A stretch of 64,000 nucleotides of DNA. Origin: an uncultured Coriobacteriaceae bacterium (GTDB taxonomy: Bacteria > Actinomycetota > Coriobacteriia > Coriobacteriales > Atopobiaceae). The notes beneath the pieces were generated by a model. That model saw only the letters and a program-made list of their open reading frames with translations, did not search any database and was not told the origin of the DNA. Made by a program: the position numbers and the translations under genes. Location of the stretch: the NCBI GenBank assembly GCA_902779675.1, contig CACZCK010000001.1, positions 116,992 to 180,991 of the forward strand, in the 5' to 3' direction. Shown piece after piece: positions 24,451 through 33,358 of the stretch (positions are counted from its first letter, which is position 1; every line of letters starts with the position of its first letter).

Positions 24451-26955
24451 CTACTTTTTGCTCTTTGCCCTGCTACCGCCACCGCGACGCCCGCCGCGTC
24501 CGCGCGATGACGCCGCCTGCTTCTCCTTGCCCGGGCAGTCCATGTTGACGCAGATGCGCCACGGGCCGCGCGCGGTGTCTACCTGCACGATTGGCGCGCC
24601 GCAGTGCTCGCAGGTCTCGCCGGTGGCGTGCAGGGTGCCGCGCTGGGGCAGCGGGTAGCTGGTGCCGCAATCGTCGTAGTTGGTGCAGCGGATGAAGCGC
24701 TTGCCGCTGCGCTCGCTCTTGTGAGCCACCAGGTCGCCGTGACGACCGGCGGCGGCGCAGGCCGCGCACTCCCCCACCACGATGTCGGGCTCCTGGTTGG
24801 TGGGACACGCCGGGTTGACGCACTGCTCGTAGGCGCGCTGGCGGAACGGCTGGCACTTGATGCGCGGCGCCCCGCACTGCGGGCACACGCCCGCCTCGCC
24901 CTCGATGGGAATGACCTTGACGCGCGACGGCACCGGGTAAGTCACGTCACAGTCGGGCCAGCCCATGCAGCCAATAAAGGACCCGCGCGTCTTGGCAGAG
25001 TTCTTCATGACCAGGTCCTTGCCGCACTTTGGGCACACCCCCACCTTGGCGTCGGCGGTCACGGCGTCGGCAATGGCCTCGCCCAGGTCCTCCTTGTGCT
25101 CGATGAGCGCGTCCATCATGCCCGCCAGCAGCGCGCGCGAGTGCGTGACCACCTGGTCTTGGGTCTCGGCGCCCTCGGAGACCTTGGTCATGTCGTTCTC
25201 GAGCTCGGCCGTCATGTCGGGCGAGGTGATGTGCGGCGCGTACTTGGTGAGTGCGTCGATCACCGCCATGCCCAGCTGGCTGGGCTCGGCTGGGTCGTTC
25301 TTGAGGTACTTGACGTCATACAGGCGCTGGATGATGTTGGCGCGCGTGGACTTGGTGCCCAGGCCGCGGGCCTCCATCTCCTGGATCAGGCGACCCTGGC
25401 TGTAGCGCGCGGGCGGCTCGGTCTGCTTGGCGTCGAGCTGCATGTGGTTGACGTCGCAGATGTCGCCCTCGGCCAGCTGGGGCAGCTGGTCGTCCTTCTT
25501 GAGGCCAAAGGGGTAGATGGCGCGGAAGCCCGGATTGGCCAGCACACTGCCGGTGGTGGTAAAGGGCTCGCCCTCGATGTCGAAGGTGAGCTTGGTGCCC
25601 TCGATGGTGGCGGGGCCCATGAGCGTGGCCAAGAAGCGCCGCGCGATGAGGTTGTAGAGCTTCCACTCCGCGGGCTGCAGCTGGCTGGGATCGGCCGCCG
25701 CCGTGGGGTAGATGGGCGGGTGGTCGGTGGTCTCCTGCTTGCCGCGGGTGGCCGTGATCTTGTCCTGCGCAAGGATCTGCTGGCAGGTGGGCGCGTACTG
25801 CGGCACGGCGGTGAGCGTGCGCACGGTGGCGCGCAGGTCCAGCGAGCGCGGGTACACGGTGTTGTCGACGCGCGGGTAGCTGATGAGGCCGTTCATGTAC
25901 AGGCTCTCGGCCAGGCGCATGGTGCGGGCGGGGCTGATGCCCTCGGAGGCCGCGGCGGCTTGCAGCGAGGTGGTGTTGAACGGCGCGGGCGGGCGCTGGG
26001 TGCGGCTCTTCTTCTCGACCGAGGTCACACGCGCCTGCGTGGCATGCTCCACGTACGCGAAGGCGGCCTGCGCGGCGGCCAGGTCCTTAAAGCGGGCCGT
26101 GGCGTGCGTGGTGCGGAAGTCCGCGCCGTCGTGGGCGAGCTCGCCCCACACCACCCAGTAGTCCTCGGGCACAAAGGCCATACGCTCGCGCTCGCGCTCC
26201 ACCACGATGGCCAGCGTGGGCGTCTGCACGCGGCCGGCGCTGCGCACGTTGCCCAGGCCGCCAAAGCGGGCCATGGTCAGGTAGCGGGTGAGCACCGCGC
26301 CCCAGATCAGGTCGATGTACTGGCGGCTCTCGCCGGCGTCGGCCAGGTCTTGGTCAAGCTCGACGAGGTTGGCAAAGGCGTGGTCGATCTCGGCCTTGGT
26401 AAAGGCGGAGTAGCGCGCGCGGCTGACGGGCGTATCGGGCGCCACCTGGCGCATCTGACGCAGAGCGTCGGAGCCGATCAGCTCGCCCTCGCGGTCGAAG
26501 TCGGTGCCGATGATGATGGCGTCGGCCTTCTTGGCCAGGTTCTTGAGCGCGCGGATGATGCCCTTCTCGGCGGGCAGCTTTTGTATGGGAGCCCAGACCA
26601 GGTACGGCAGGCTGGGCACCTTCCAACCCTTAATGTCCACACCGTTGGCGGTGAAGGGCTTGCGCTTGCTGGGGTACGGCGGGCGGGCCAGACCGTCGGG
26701 CAGGTCGGCGGGCAGGTGCTCGCCCTCGGCGGTGAGGCCGTACCAGCCCTCGTTCTTGTCAAATACCAGCTCGGGCGGAAAGTCGGGGGCCATGATGTGG
26801 CCGCGCAGGCCGATGGTGACCCAGTCCTCGCCGTTGACGGTAAAGCGATAGACGGGCGTGTCGTAGACCTTGTCGGCCTTGGGCTTACCACCCGTGGAAA
26901 GCAGCCGCGCGATCTGCTGGGCTGCGTCGTTCTTCTCTGTGACTACCAGTATCAC
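24451..26955 (-). CDS. topA: DNA topoisomerase I, archaeal-like type IA
   Basis: An 834-residue type IA topoisomerase relaxing negative supercoils. The Toprim domain (1-160) starts ILVVTEKNDAAQQ and includes IIGTDFDREGELIG. The active-site tyrosine lies in NGLISYPRVDNTVYP, the archaeal/TopIII-like form of the motif; the usual Thr after YPR is Val here. At least four C-terminal zinc-ribbon modules follow (VCPKCGKDLV, CPQCGAPR, CTNYDDCG, CEHCGAP), ending in a basic R/G/K tail. The GTG start at 26955 has AGGAGAAC upstream. It is the first gene of the topA-tmk-holB-ricT block. Confidence 0.93.
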   Translation of the reverse strand: MILVVTEKNDAAQQIARLLSTGGKPKADKVYDTPVYRFTVNGEDWVTIGLRGHIMAPDFPPELVFDKNEGWYGLTAEGEHLPADLPDGLARPPYPSKRKPFTANGVDIKGWKVPSLPYLVWAPIQKLPAEKGIIRALKNLAKKADAIIIGTDFDREGELIGSDALRQMRQVAPDTPVSRARYSAFTKAEIDHAFANLVELDQDLADAGESRQYIDLIWGAVLTRYLTMARFGGLGNVRSAGRVQTPTLAIVVERERERMAFVPEDYWVVWGELAHDGADFRTTHATARFKDLAAAQAAFAYVEHATQARVTSVEKKSRTQRPPAPFNTTSLQAAAASEGISPARTMRLAESLYMNGLISYPRVDNTVYPRSLDLRATVRTLTAVPQYAPTCQQILAQDKITATRGKQETTDHPPIYPTAAADPSQLQPAEWKLYNLIARRFLATLMGPATIEGTKLTFDIEGEPFTTTGSVLANPGFRAIYPFGLKKDDQLPQLAEGDICDVNHMQLDAKQTEPPARYSQGRLIQEMEARGLGTKSTRANIIQRLYDVKYLKNDPAEPSQLGMAVIDALTKYAPHITSPDMTAELENDMTKVSEGAETQDQVVTHSRALLAGMMDALIEHKEDLGEAIADAVTADAKVGVCPKCGKDLVMKNSAKTRGSFIGCMGWPDCDVTYPVPSRVKVIPIEGEAGVCPQCGAPRIKCQPFRQRAYEQCVNPACPTNQEPDIVVGECAACAAAGRHGDLVAHKSERSGKRFIRCTNYDDCGTSYPLPQRGTLHATGETCEHCGAPIVQVDTARGPWRICVNMDCPGKEKQAASSRGRGGRRGGGSRAKSKK

Positions 26956-27239
26956 GTGAGTTCTCCTGGTTTCTTGTTAGCTCGCTGCGTAGCGGCATAA
27001 GCCACCACGATGGTTTTGCGTTTTGACACTATACCCAAGTGTGCGGACAGGTGTGGACAAAACGTGCGGAAGGCGCGTTGTTTGCACTTGGATGGAGGGG
27101 GTGTGGAGGGAGGAGGGATGGAGCTCCGAGTAAAGCGCACACGAATCCCAGCAAGCGTACGCAACCGAGGCCCGAGCAGCCACCGATTTGATCTGGCGAT
27201 CTCGAGCTCGTAGGATATGGCCAGGACGGCACTAAGACG

Positions 27240-30200
27240 ATGGGATCTGCGATGGCATTAGAGCTCGGCCTCTACGAACAGGTAGTTAACCAGCAGCTCG
27301 ACGAGGAGCTCGCCTCCCTCCCACCATCGCAAGGCGCCCAGACCGATGATGTGGACAAAGCTGAGGCAAGTACCATCCTGGCCTCATACCTCGCTAAGCA
27401 AACCGAGATTCTGCTGCAGCAAGCTGGAAACAAGGGTTTGGACAAGCAGGTCGAACTTGTCAACCGCATGCTTTCTGCCGCAAACGAGGAAAATGCAGAG
27501 GGTGATACGGACCAGCTCGTCGCGCCACCAGCGCGTCAGCTTCTATCGATTCGCGACACATCCCAGGACCGTGTAAAGGGCAGGCAGAAGCAGCCGTCTC
27601 GTCCCGAAACCTCCCTCGCGCAAAGCTCGCTTTTCACCGGATCACACCGAGAGCCACAGCTCAATACCGAGCTTGCAAAAGAGATCGACTCGGCCGACCG
27701 CATTGACATGCTGGTCTCGTTCATCAAATGGAGTGGCCTGCGCCTGCTGATCGACCGGCTGAGAGCCTTCACCGAGCGTGGCGGAGAGCTGCGCGTCATC
27801 ACTACCACCTATATTGGTGCTACCGACCCCAAAGCTGTCGACGAGCTGGCGAAGCTTCCCAACACGCAGGTCAGGGTCTCGTACGATTCGGAACATACGA
27901 GGTTGCACGCCAAGGCGTATATGTTCTATAGAAACACAGGCTATACCACTGCTTACGTTGGTTCTTCTAACATCTCACGTCCTGCCCTAACCGCAGGCCT
28001 GGAATGGAATATGAAGATCACGCTGCAAGATCAGCCATACGTGATCGCAAAGATGCAAGCGACCTTCGAAAGCTACTGGGAGCAGAGCGACTTCGAACCC
28101 TACGACAGCTCTAAGCTTGAACGCCTCAAATCCGCGATAAAAGACGAGCTGCACCCTAAAGGTACTGCAGAAGGCATACCGAACATCACGCATTTCCTTG
28201 ATGTTCGAGCCTTCCCTTTCCAGCAGGAGATTCTCGACAAGCTCCGCGCGGAACGCGAGGTTGGTGGTCATTGGCACAACCTCGTAGTCGCCGCAACGGG
28301 CACAGGTAAAACCGTCATCTCAGCTCTCGACTATCAGGACTGGTGCCGAAGGTACTCCGCAGGTCATCGGGCCAAACTGCTCTTTGTGGCACACCGAGAA
28401 GAGATTCTGCTCCAAAGCATCTCGACGTTCCGCGAAGTGCTGAAGGACCCGAACTTTGGTGACCTGCTCGTCGGCTCTCATACACCCGAATCGCTCGATC
28501 ACCTCTTCGTATCCATCCAGTCGCTCAACTCCCGCAACCTCATCGATGTTCTTCCGGCGGAGTACTACGACTTTATCGTCGTTGACGAGTTCCACCATGC
28601 AGCTGCAAAGTCGTATCAGGAGATGCTCGAGCACTTCTCACCACGCACCCTGCTCGGCTTGACGGCAACACCAGAGCGTCTGGATGGCAAGAGCATCCTC
28701 CCATGGTTCGACAACCGCGTCGCCGCAGAGATTCGCTTGCCGGAGGCCATCGATCGCAAGCTGCTATCGCCATTCCAGTACTTTGGCGTCTCGGATGACA
28801 CAGACTTGAGCGAGGTTCGTTGGGTACGAGGTGGCTACGACCGCAACGAGCTTGAGAACGTGTTCGTGTTCAGCCGTGAGCATGCAAAGAGGCGTGCTCG
28901 TGGTGTGGTGGCAGCCGTCGACCGCTACGTCACCGACATCAACGATATGTGTGGTCTGGGATTCTGCGTGTCGAAGGAGCACGCTCGCTTCATGGCTGAG
29001 CAGTTCAACGAAGCGGGAATTGCGGCCCAGGCACTCACAAGCGATAGCGATACTGCCACTCGCCGCAGCACTAAGGCGGCCTTGGAGACGGGTGCGATCA
29101 AGATCGTATTCGTGGTGGACCTGTACAACGAGGGCGTCGACATTCCCCAAGTCAACACCGTGCTGTTCCTTAGGCCGACCGAATCCCTGACCGTGTTTAT
29201 CCAGCAGCTCGGACGAGGGTTGCGCCTCTCTCCGGAAACGGGAAAAGAGTGCCTAACGGTACTCGACTTCATAGGGCAGGCTAACAAACGCTACCGTTTC
29301 GAGGAGAAGTTTGCAGCACTCCTGCCCGAAGAGGCCGGCAGTGTGAAGCATGCCGTAGATGCCGACTTCGCTTTCCTGCCAAAAGGCTGCTACATCAAGC
29401 TTGAGCGCAAGGCAAAAGAGTATGTGCTCGACAACATAAGGCAATCTCTTGGCATGAAGCGTGGTCTTGTATCACGCATTGCAGAGTTTGAGGAAGAGAG
29501 TGGCCAGGAGCTGAGCCTGAGCAATTTCCTGCAGTATCACCACCTCGACATTCGAGCCATTTTGTTCAAGCACTGCTTTGCGAGGCTTTGTGTCGAAGCA
29601 GGAGTACGACCGCACTTCAGCGAGCCAGATGAGGCTGAACTGACTAAGGCTCTTTCACGCGTCTGTCAGATCGACTCTCGACGGTTCATCCGATTTGCCA
29701 CGAGCATAATCTCACTCGAGGATCGACGCGAGGCCAGTGAGATGAGCGCAGGAGAGCGCCGTATGCTCAACATGCTGCAGATCACGCTCTGGCCAGGGTC
29801 GCTCAAGAACAATCCGTATTCCTCTCATAACGAGTGGGTCGGAAGGCTTTGGAACAACCCAACCATGACAAGAGAGATTCTCGAGGTGCTGCAGTGGCAG
29901 CTCGACCATATTGACTTCGTCGACAAGCCTGTCGACTTTGGCTTCGACTGTCCTCTTGATCTTCACTGCTCGTACTCACGTGACCAAATCTTTGTCGCCA
30001 TGGACAACATGAGTCCGGACACCATTCGCGAGGGCGTGCGCTGGGTACCAGAGCACGAGGTAGATGTACTCATCAACACGCTCAACAAGGCCGAGAAGGA
30101 CTACTCTCCCACCACGATGTACCAGGACTATTCCATCTCGGAATGGTTGTTCCACTGGCAGAGCCAGTCAACTACAAGTGAAAGCTCGCCCACGGGCCAG

Positions 30201-30413
30201 CGCTACATCCATCATCAAGAATGGGGCAGCAAGGTCGCACTGTTTGTACGCGAGTTCAACAAGGATGAGTTCGGTCTCACCGAAACGTTCTGCTTCCTGG
30301 GTTTGGTGGACTATCAATCGCACAAGGGCGAACGACCGATGTCGATTGTCTGGCGTCTGCACGAGCCAATTCCTGCGAGGTATCTGACAAAGACCAACAA
30401 GCTGGCAGGATAG
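27240..30413 (+). CDS. PLD-like nuclease / superfamily 2 helicase / DUF3427 protein
   Basis: A 1057-residue cytosolic protein. Domains in order: an N-terminal helical region, a phospholipase-D-like domain with HxK motif LHAKAYMFYRN and GSSNISRPAL (about 150-290), an SF2 helicase core with Walker A ATGTGKT (about 352), VDEFHH (about 447), LTATPERLDG and QQLGRGLRLS, then a roughly 400-residue DUF3427-type C-terminus. Such proteins resemble the restriction subunits of type III-like or solitary defence enzymes. Composition is clearly less G/C-rich than neighbours: 60-base samples at 28981 and 29401 give 58% and 47%, against 70% at 30661. This suggests acquisition by transfer. No methylase or other defence gene is adjacent. 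ATG 27252 is an alternative start. Confidence 0.85.
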   Translation: MGSAMALELGLYEQVVNQQLDEELASLPPSQGAQTDDVDKAEASTILASYLAKQTEILLQQAGNKGLDKQVELVNRMLSAANEENAEGDTDQLVAPPARQLLSIRDTSQDRVKGRQKQPSRPETSLAQSSLFTGSHREPQLNTELAKEIDSADRIDMLVSFIKWSGLRLLIDRLRAFTERGGELRVITTTYIGATDPKAVDELAKLPNTQVRVSYDSEHTRLHAKAYMFYRNTGYTTAYVGSSNISRPALTAGLEWNMKITLQDQPYVIAKMQATFESYWEQSDFEPYDSSKLERLKSAIKDELHPKGTAEGIPNITHFLDVRAFPFQQEILDKLRAEREVGGHWHNLVVAATGTGKTVISALDYQDWCRRYSAGHRAKLLFVAHREEILLQSISTFREVLKDPNFGDLLVGSHTPESLDHLFVSIQSLNSRNLIDVLPAEYYDFIVVDEFHHAAAKSYQEMLEHFSPRTLLGLTATPERLDGKSILPWFDNRVAAEIRLPEAIDRKLLSPFQYFGVSDDTDLSEVRWVRGGYDRNELENVFVFSREHAKRRARGVVAAVDRYVTDINDMCGLGFCVSKEHARFMAEQFNEAGIAAQALTSDSDTATRRSTKAALETGAIKIVFVVDLYNEGVDIPQVNTVLFLRPTESLTVFIQQLGRGLRLSPETGKECLTVLDFIGQANKRYRFEEKFAALLPEEAGSVKHAVDADFAFLPKGCYIKLERKAKEYVLDNIRQSLGMKRGLVSRIAEFEEESGQELSLSNFLQYHHLDIRAILFKHCFARLCVEAGVRPHFSEPDEAELTKALSRVCQIDSRRFIRFATSIISLEDRREASEMSAGERRMLNMLQITLWPGSLKNNPYSSHNEWVGRLWNNPTMTREILEVLQWQLDHIDFVDKPVDFGFDCPLDLHCSYSRDQIFVAMDNMSPDTIREGVRWVPEHEVDVLINTLNKAEKDYSPTTMYQDYSISEWLFHWQSQSTTSESSPTGQRYIHHQEWGSKVALFVREFNKDEFGLTETFCFLGLVDYQSHKGERPMSIVWRLHEPIPARYLTKTNKLAG

Positions 30414-30436
30414 GCAAGCCTCCTCCCCCGCTCGCA

Positions 30437-30442
30437 TATACT
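30437..30442 (+). promoter_or_regulatory. TATACT -10 box, possible leaderless start
   Basis: TATACT ends 6 bases before the ATG at 30449 and no ribosome site is visible between. The expected start point falls on the A of the ATG. No -35 match is seen at the right spacing. Confidence 0.35.
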
Positions 30443-30448
30443 GGCCTC

Positions 30449-31027
30449 ATGTCCATCGACCTGCTCAACATACTCGACGTCACCGACCGCGGGCAGTTCC
30501 GCGCGTGGCTCGCGCAGCACCACGCCACCGATCCCGAGTGCTGGGTGGCCGTCACGCGCGGCCGGCCCACCAACCCGCACACGTTCTACTACCTCGACGC
30601 CGTCGAGGAGGCCCTCTGCTTTGGCTGGATCGACAGCACCACCAAGGCCATCGGCGGCGTGCGCCTGCAACGGTTTGGCCCGCGCAAGCCGCGCAGCCCC
30701 TGGACCGAGCTCAACAAGGAGCGCGTGCGGCGCCTCGAGACCCTGGGCCTCATGACCGACGCCGGTCGCGCCGTGCTGCCCGCCATGGGTCCGCGCAGCT
30801 TTCGCATCGATCCCGACCTGCAACGCGCACTCGCAAACGCCCGCGCGTGGAGCAAATTCCGGTCGTTCCCCGCGCTCTACCAGCGCGTACGCGCCTACAA
30901 CGTAACCTTCTACAAGGACCGCGACCCCGCCGCATACCAACGCGCGCTAACCAACCTGGTGGCTCACACCAAGCGCGGCGAGATGTACGGTCAGTGGAAC
31001 GACTATGGCCGCCTGTTGGAGTACTGA
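30449..31027 (+). CDS. YdeI/OmpD-associated family protein
   Basis: A 192-residue cytosolic protein. Family motifs are FRAWLAQHHATDPECWV, EEALCFGWIDSTTKAI, RFGPRKPRSPWTELNKERV and a C-terminal YKDRDPAAYQRALTNLV. Proteins of this family are small and of unclear biochemistry; some are reported to affect resistance to antimicrobial peptides. Composition is back to the normal high G/C of the window, unlike the helicase gene 35 bases upstream. No ribosome site is visible and a -10-like TATACT sits directly before the start. Confidence 0.82.
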   Translation: MSIDLLNILDVTDRGQFRAWLAQHHATDPECWVAVTRGRPTNPHTFYYLDAVEEALCFGWIDSTTKAIGGVRLQRFGPRKPRSPWTELNKERVRRLETLGLMTDAGRAVLPAMGPRSFRIDPDLQRALANARAWSKFRSFPALYQRVRAYNVTFYKDRDPAAYQRALTNLVAHTKRGEMYGQWNDYGRLLEY

Positions 31028-31103
31028 GGCATCGACCCCCTTGCTGCTGCAACTGTCACTGAGGCGTCCCACTGCTCACGCGCGGAACTATGACGGCAGT
31101 CCA

Positions 31104-31259
31104 TGATGGGCCCGCACCCCCGCAACGTGGCTTCTGCAAGGCTCAGCTTGCGCCAAGGCCGTTATGAGGGTGTCCCCGTTCCCCGGCACACCCCAACAAC
31201 GTGATTTCTGTAGGCTCATGCTTGCATTTCGTGCGTTGTGGGGGCGCATAGGCCCATCA
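31104..31259. repeat. Palindromic unit with internal direct repeats
   Basis: Outer arms GATGGGCC and GGCCCATC continue imperfectly inward (CACCCCCGCAACG against CGTTGTGGGGGCG). Inside are two imperfect direct repeats about 75 bases apart, sharing CAACGTG, TTCTG and GGCTCA-GCTTGC. Confidence 0.65.
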
Positions 31260-31377
31260 CTTCGGGTGCCGAGGGTCAATTCCCTGCTTCTCGCTGCCAT
31301 CGTACCTGGTTCTGCTCCGCACCATCGTTGAACAAAGGTCACGTTCCCGACCCTCGTTCAACTCCCACAGAAGTGCT

Positions 31378-31480
31378 GACGGGTACACACGGCCTCTCGC
31401 AGTTTGGCTCGAAGGGCACACATTTTGCGGCAATTGTGTGCCCAACGTCGCAAAACACGAGAGCGCGAGTGTACCCGACG
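31378..31480. repeat. Nested inverted repeat
   Basis: Outer perfect arms CGGGTACAC (31380-31388) and GTGTACCCG (31469-31477) enclose inner perfect arms GGGCACACA (31414-31422) and TGTGTGCCC (31435-31443). The stem between them is partly paired. Confidence 0.75.
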
Positions 31481-31605
31481 CAAGTCCGGTTCTAGACCGC
31501 GTACCAGTCGGCCACCCGTCCACGGTTCGATGCGACCCAAAGAAAAGTACCTCTTTGCGGCATAATGGGAGCTACAAGGCGGTTTTGCCAGACAGAGGGG
31601 GCCAC

Positions 31606-33246
31606 ATGGGCACGACGCAGTCACAGGCGCAGCGCGGCTACGAACTGCTGAGCGTGTCGTGCGCCTCGTGCGGCGCGCCGGCCGCCTACGACATTGTCAA
31701 ACACACCTACACCTGCGCCTACTGCGGCAACACCACCCCCGTCGAGCTGGCCCTCAAGCAACGCAAGGGCTTCCGCTCCCTGCACCGGCAACGTCTGCAG
31801 GCGAGCAAAGACAGCTTTGCGGCCGTGACCTGCGCCTGCTCCAACTGCGCCGCGCAGGTCGTCTTTCCCCCGAACGAGGTGCTGCAAACCTGCTCGTTTT
31901 GCGGAAGCGCCCTGGTCAGGCGCAAGTACCTGCGCATTCCAGAGTTCCCCGAGCTCGTAGTTCCCTTCCGCCTGACACCCGACGAGGCGCGCGAGCGCTT
32001 TGCCAGCTGGTGTGCCCACAACGCCCGCAGACGCGAGGCCAAGCACCTCTCCCAGTGCCTCGACCAGATGCAGGGCTACTATCTGCCCTTTGAGCTGGTG
32101 CGCGGGCCCATCGACTGCATGGTGTCGCGCGAGGGCTCGACCCGCAACTACAGCTGCGGCGGGTTTTTGAGCAGCGTGTTTGTGAACACCTCCGAGCAGC
32201 TCGACAACCTCACACTCAACGGCATGGAGCCCTTTGACCTGCGGGAACTCCGCGAGTTTGACTTTGGCTACCTGGCGCAGCACAAGGCCAAGGTCGACGA
32301 GATCGACGCAAAGGCGCTCGACGAGCGCGTGCGGCAGGAGGTGGCCGCCAGCTACCGGCCGGTGGTCCAGCGGGCCTTGGAGACCAAGGGCATCGAGATC
32401 TCGCCCAGCACCCAGAACCTGATGCGCATGCCCGTGCTGCTACCGGTCTATTACATCAGCTCGGGCAACGTGTGCGCGGCGGTCAACGGCCAGACGGGCA
32501 AGGTGGCGGTACGCAGCGAGCGCGTGCGAAAGACCATGCCCTGGTGGATTCGACCCATCGTGGCCACGCTCGCCGTGTTTGTGGCAGCACTTGCGGTGGC
32601 CAGCCGGCTCATGGGCTCCTTGGAGGGCGGGCTGGTCTTGGCAGGCGGGTTTACGCTGGTCATGGCCCTGGTCATCTACACCGCATACTCCAACGCCTAC
32701 GAGGGCCAGAAGCGGCGCACGCTTGACCCCAAGATTCTTACGTCCACCGAGGTCTTTGAGCGCGCGGAAGACGGGATGCTGCGCGAGGCGACCGAGGTGG
32801 TGGCCGAAGACCCCGTGAAGCCCCTGTTCTTTGAGAACGTCGACGGCGTGCGCACGCAGGTGGACATTCGCTTTACCACGCCGTGGCGCGCGGCGAGGGC
32901 CATCGCGCTGACACTTGCCGCACCTGCCCTGCCACTGCTGATCGCCTTCGTGCTCAACGGGCTGAGCACCCAAGGGCTCCAGCCGGGAGGATCCGCTGTC
33001 TGGCTGTGCATCTTCGTGCCCGTGGCCATTGCGTACGTGGTAAAGATGGGTCGCATCGACATCTACGAGAACCCATACGTGTATGTGACGGACGAGCGTG
33101 GTCGCAGGCACCGGGTCAAGATGAAGTCCCGCACGATCACCCTCCTCGAAGTCATAAAGGTGCTGTTCACGCCTCCGCTGATCTTTGTGGCGCTTGGGCT
33201 CTTGGGAACCCTCGCCATGTGCGTGTACCTGACACTGGGTGGCTGA
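31606..33246 (+). CDS. Zinc-ribbon multi-pass membrane protein
   Basis: A 546-residue protein of unknown function. Two TFIIB-like zinc ribbons open it (SCASCGAP...CAYCGN and CSNCAAQ...CSFCGS). A soluble region of about 250 residues follows, with YYLPFELVRG and YYISSGNVCAAVNG. Four membrane helices come last, as two pairs (about residues 312-330, 340-362 and 435-455, 465-485), plus one near the C-terminus. The pattern resembles the TFIIB-type zinc-finger membrane proteins common in Firmicutes and Coriobacteriia. The ATG at 31606 is chosen because AGAGGGGG lies 5 bases upstream and the zinc ribbon begins soon after. It stands alone. Confidence 0.65.
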   Translation: MGTTQSQAQRGYELLSVSCASCGAPAAYDIVKHTYTCAYCGNTTPVELALKQRKGFRSLHRQRLQASKDSFAAVTCACSNCAAQVVFPPNEVLQTCSFCGSALVRRKYLRIPEFPELVVPFRLTPDEARERFASWCAHNARRREAKHLSQCLDQMQGYYLPFELVRGPIDCMVSREGSTRNYSCGGFLSSVFVNTSEQLDNLTLNGMEPFDLRELREFDFGYLAQHKAKVDEIDAKALDERVRQEVAASYRPVVQRALETKGIEISPSTQNLMRMPVLLPVYYISSGNVCAAVNGQTGKVAVRSERVRKTMPWWIRPIVATLAVFVAALAVASRLMGSLEGGLVLAGGFTLVMALVIYTAYSNAYEGQKRRTLDPKILTSTEVFERAEDGMLREATEVVAEDPVKPLFFENVDGVRTQVDIRFTTPWRAARAIALTLAAPALPLLIAFVLNGLSTQGLQPGGSAVWLCIFVPVAIAYVVKMGRIDIYENPYVYVTDERGRRHRVKMKSRTITLLEVIKVLFTPPLIFVALGLLGTLAMCVYLTLGG

Positions 33247-33358
33247 TGCGGCTGGGGCTGACCACAAGAAGCCAGGCCACGTTCACCTGAATCCTTTCTT
33301 GTCCGAGGCATTCTCTACCATCCCGAGCAGGTTTACTTCTCTATAGAAGGGATGAGAG

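Larger units (their letters stand above)
31028..31605. other. Large gene-free gap with two palindromic units
   Basis: 578 bases with no supported gene. Two complex inverted repeats are present (31104-31259 and 31378-31480). The gap ends with a possible promoter (CATAAT at 31561) and the ribosome site of the next gene. Confidence 0.75.

Noticed and set aside
24604..27000. A long open frame (nearly 800 codons) on the strand opposite topA
   Set aside because: It is the mirror of a strongly biased high-GC gene; composition is low-complexity (A, G, H, V, R-rich) with no domain. The same applies to long antisense frames opposite pcrA, rsmI-metG, tatB and the aminotransferase.
27010..27090. A possible fourth copy of the 167-bp element (TTTTGCGTTTTG, GACAAAACG, GCGTTGTTTGCAC)
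   Set aside because: The order and spacing of the blocks do not match the other copies well enough; it could be a decayed remnant but the similarity is not convincing by eye.
31438..31605. A longer N-terminus for the zinc-ribbon membrane protein
   Set aside because: It would run through the nested palindrome and lacks a ribosome site; ATG 31606 has a strong one.
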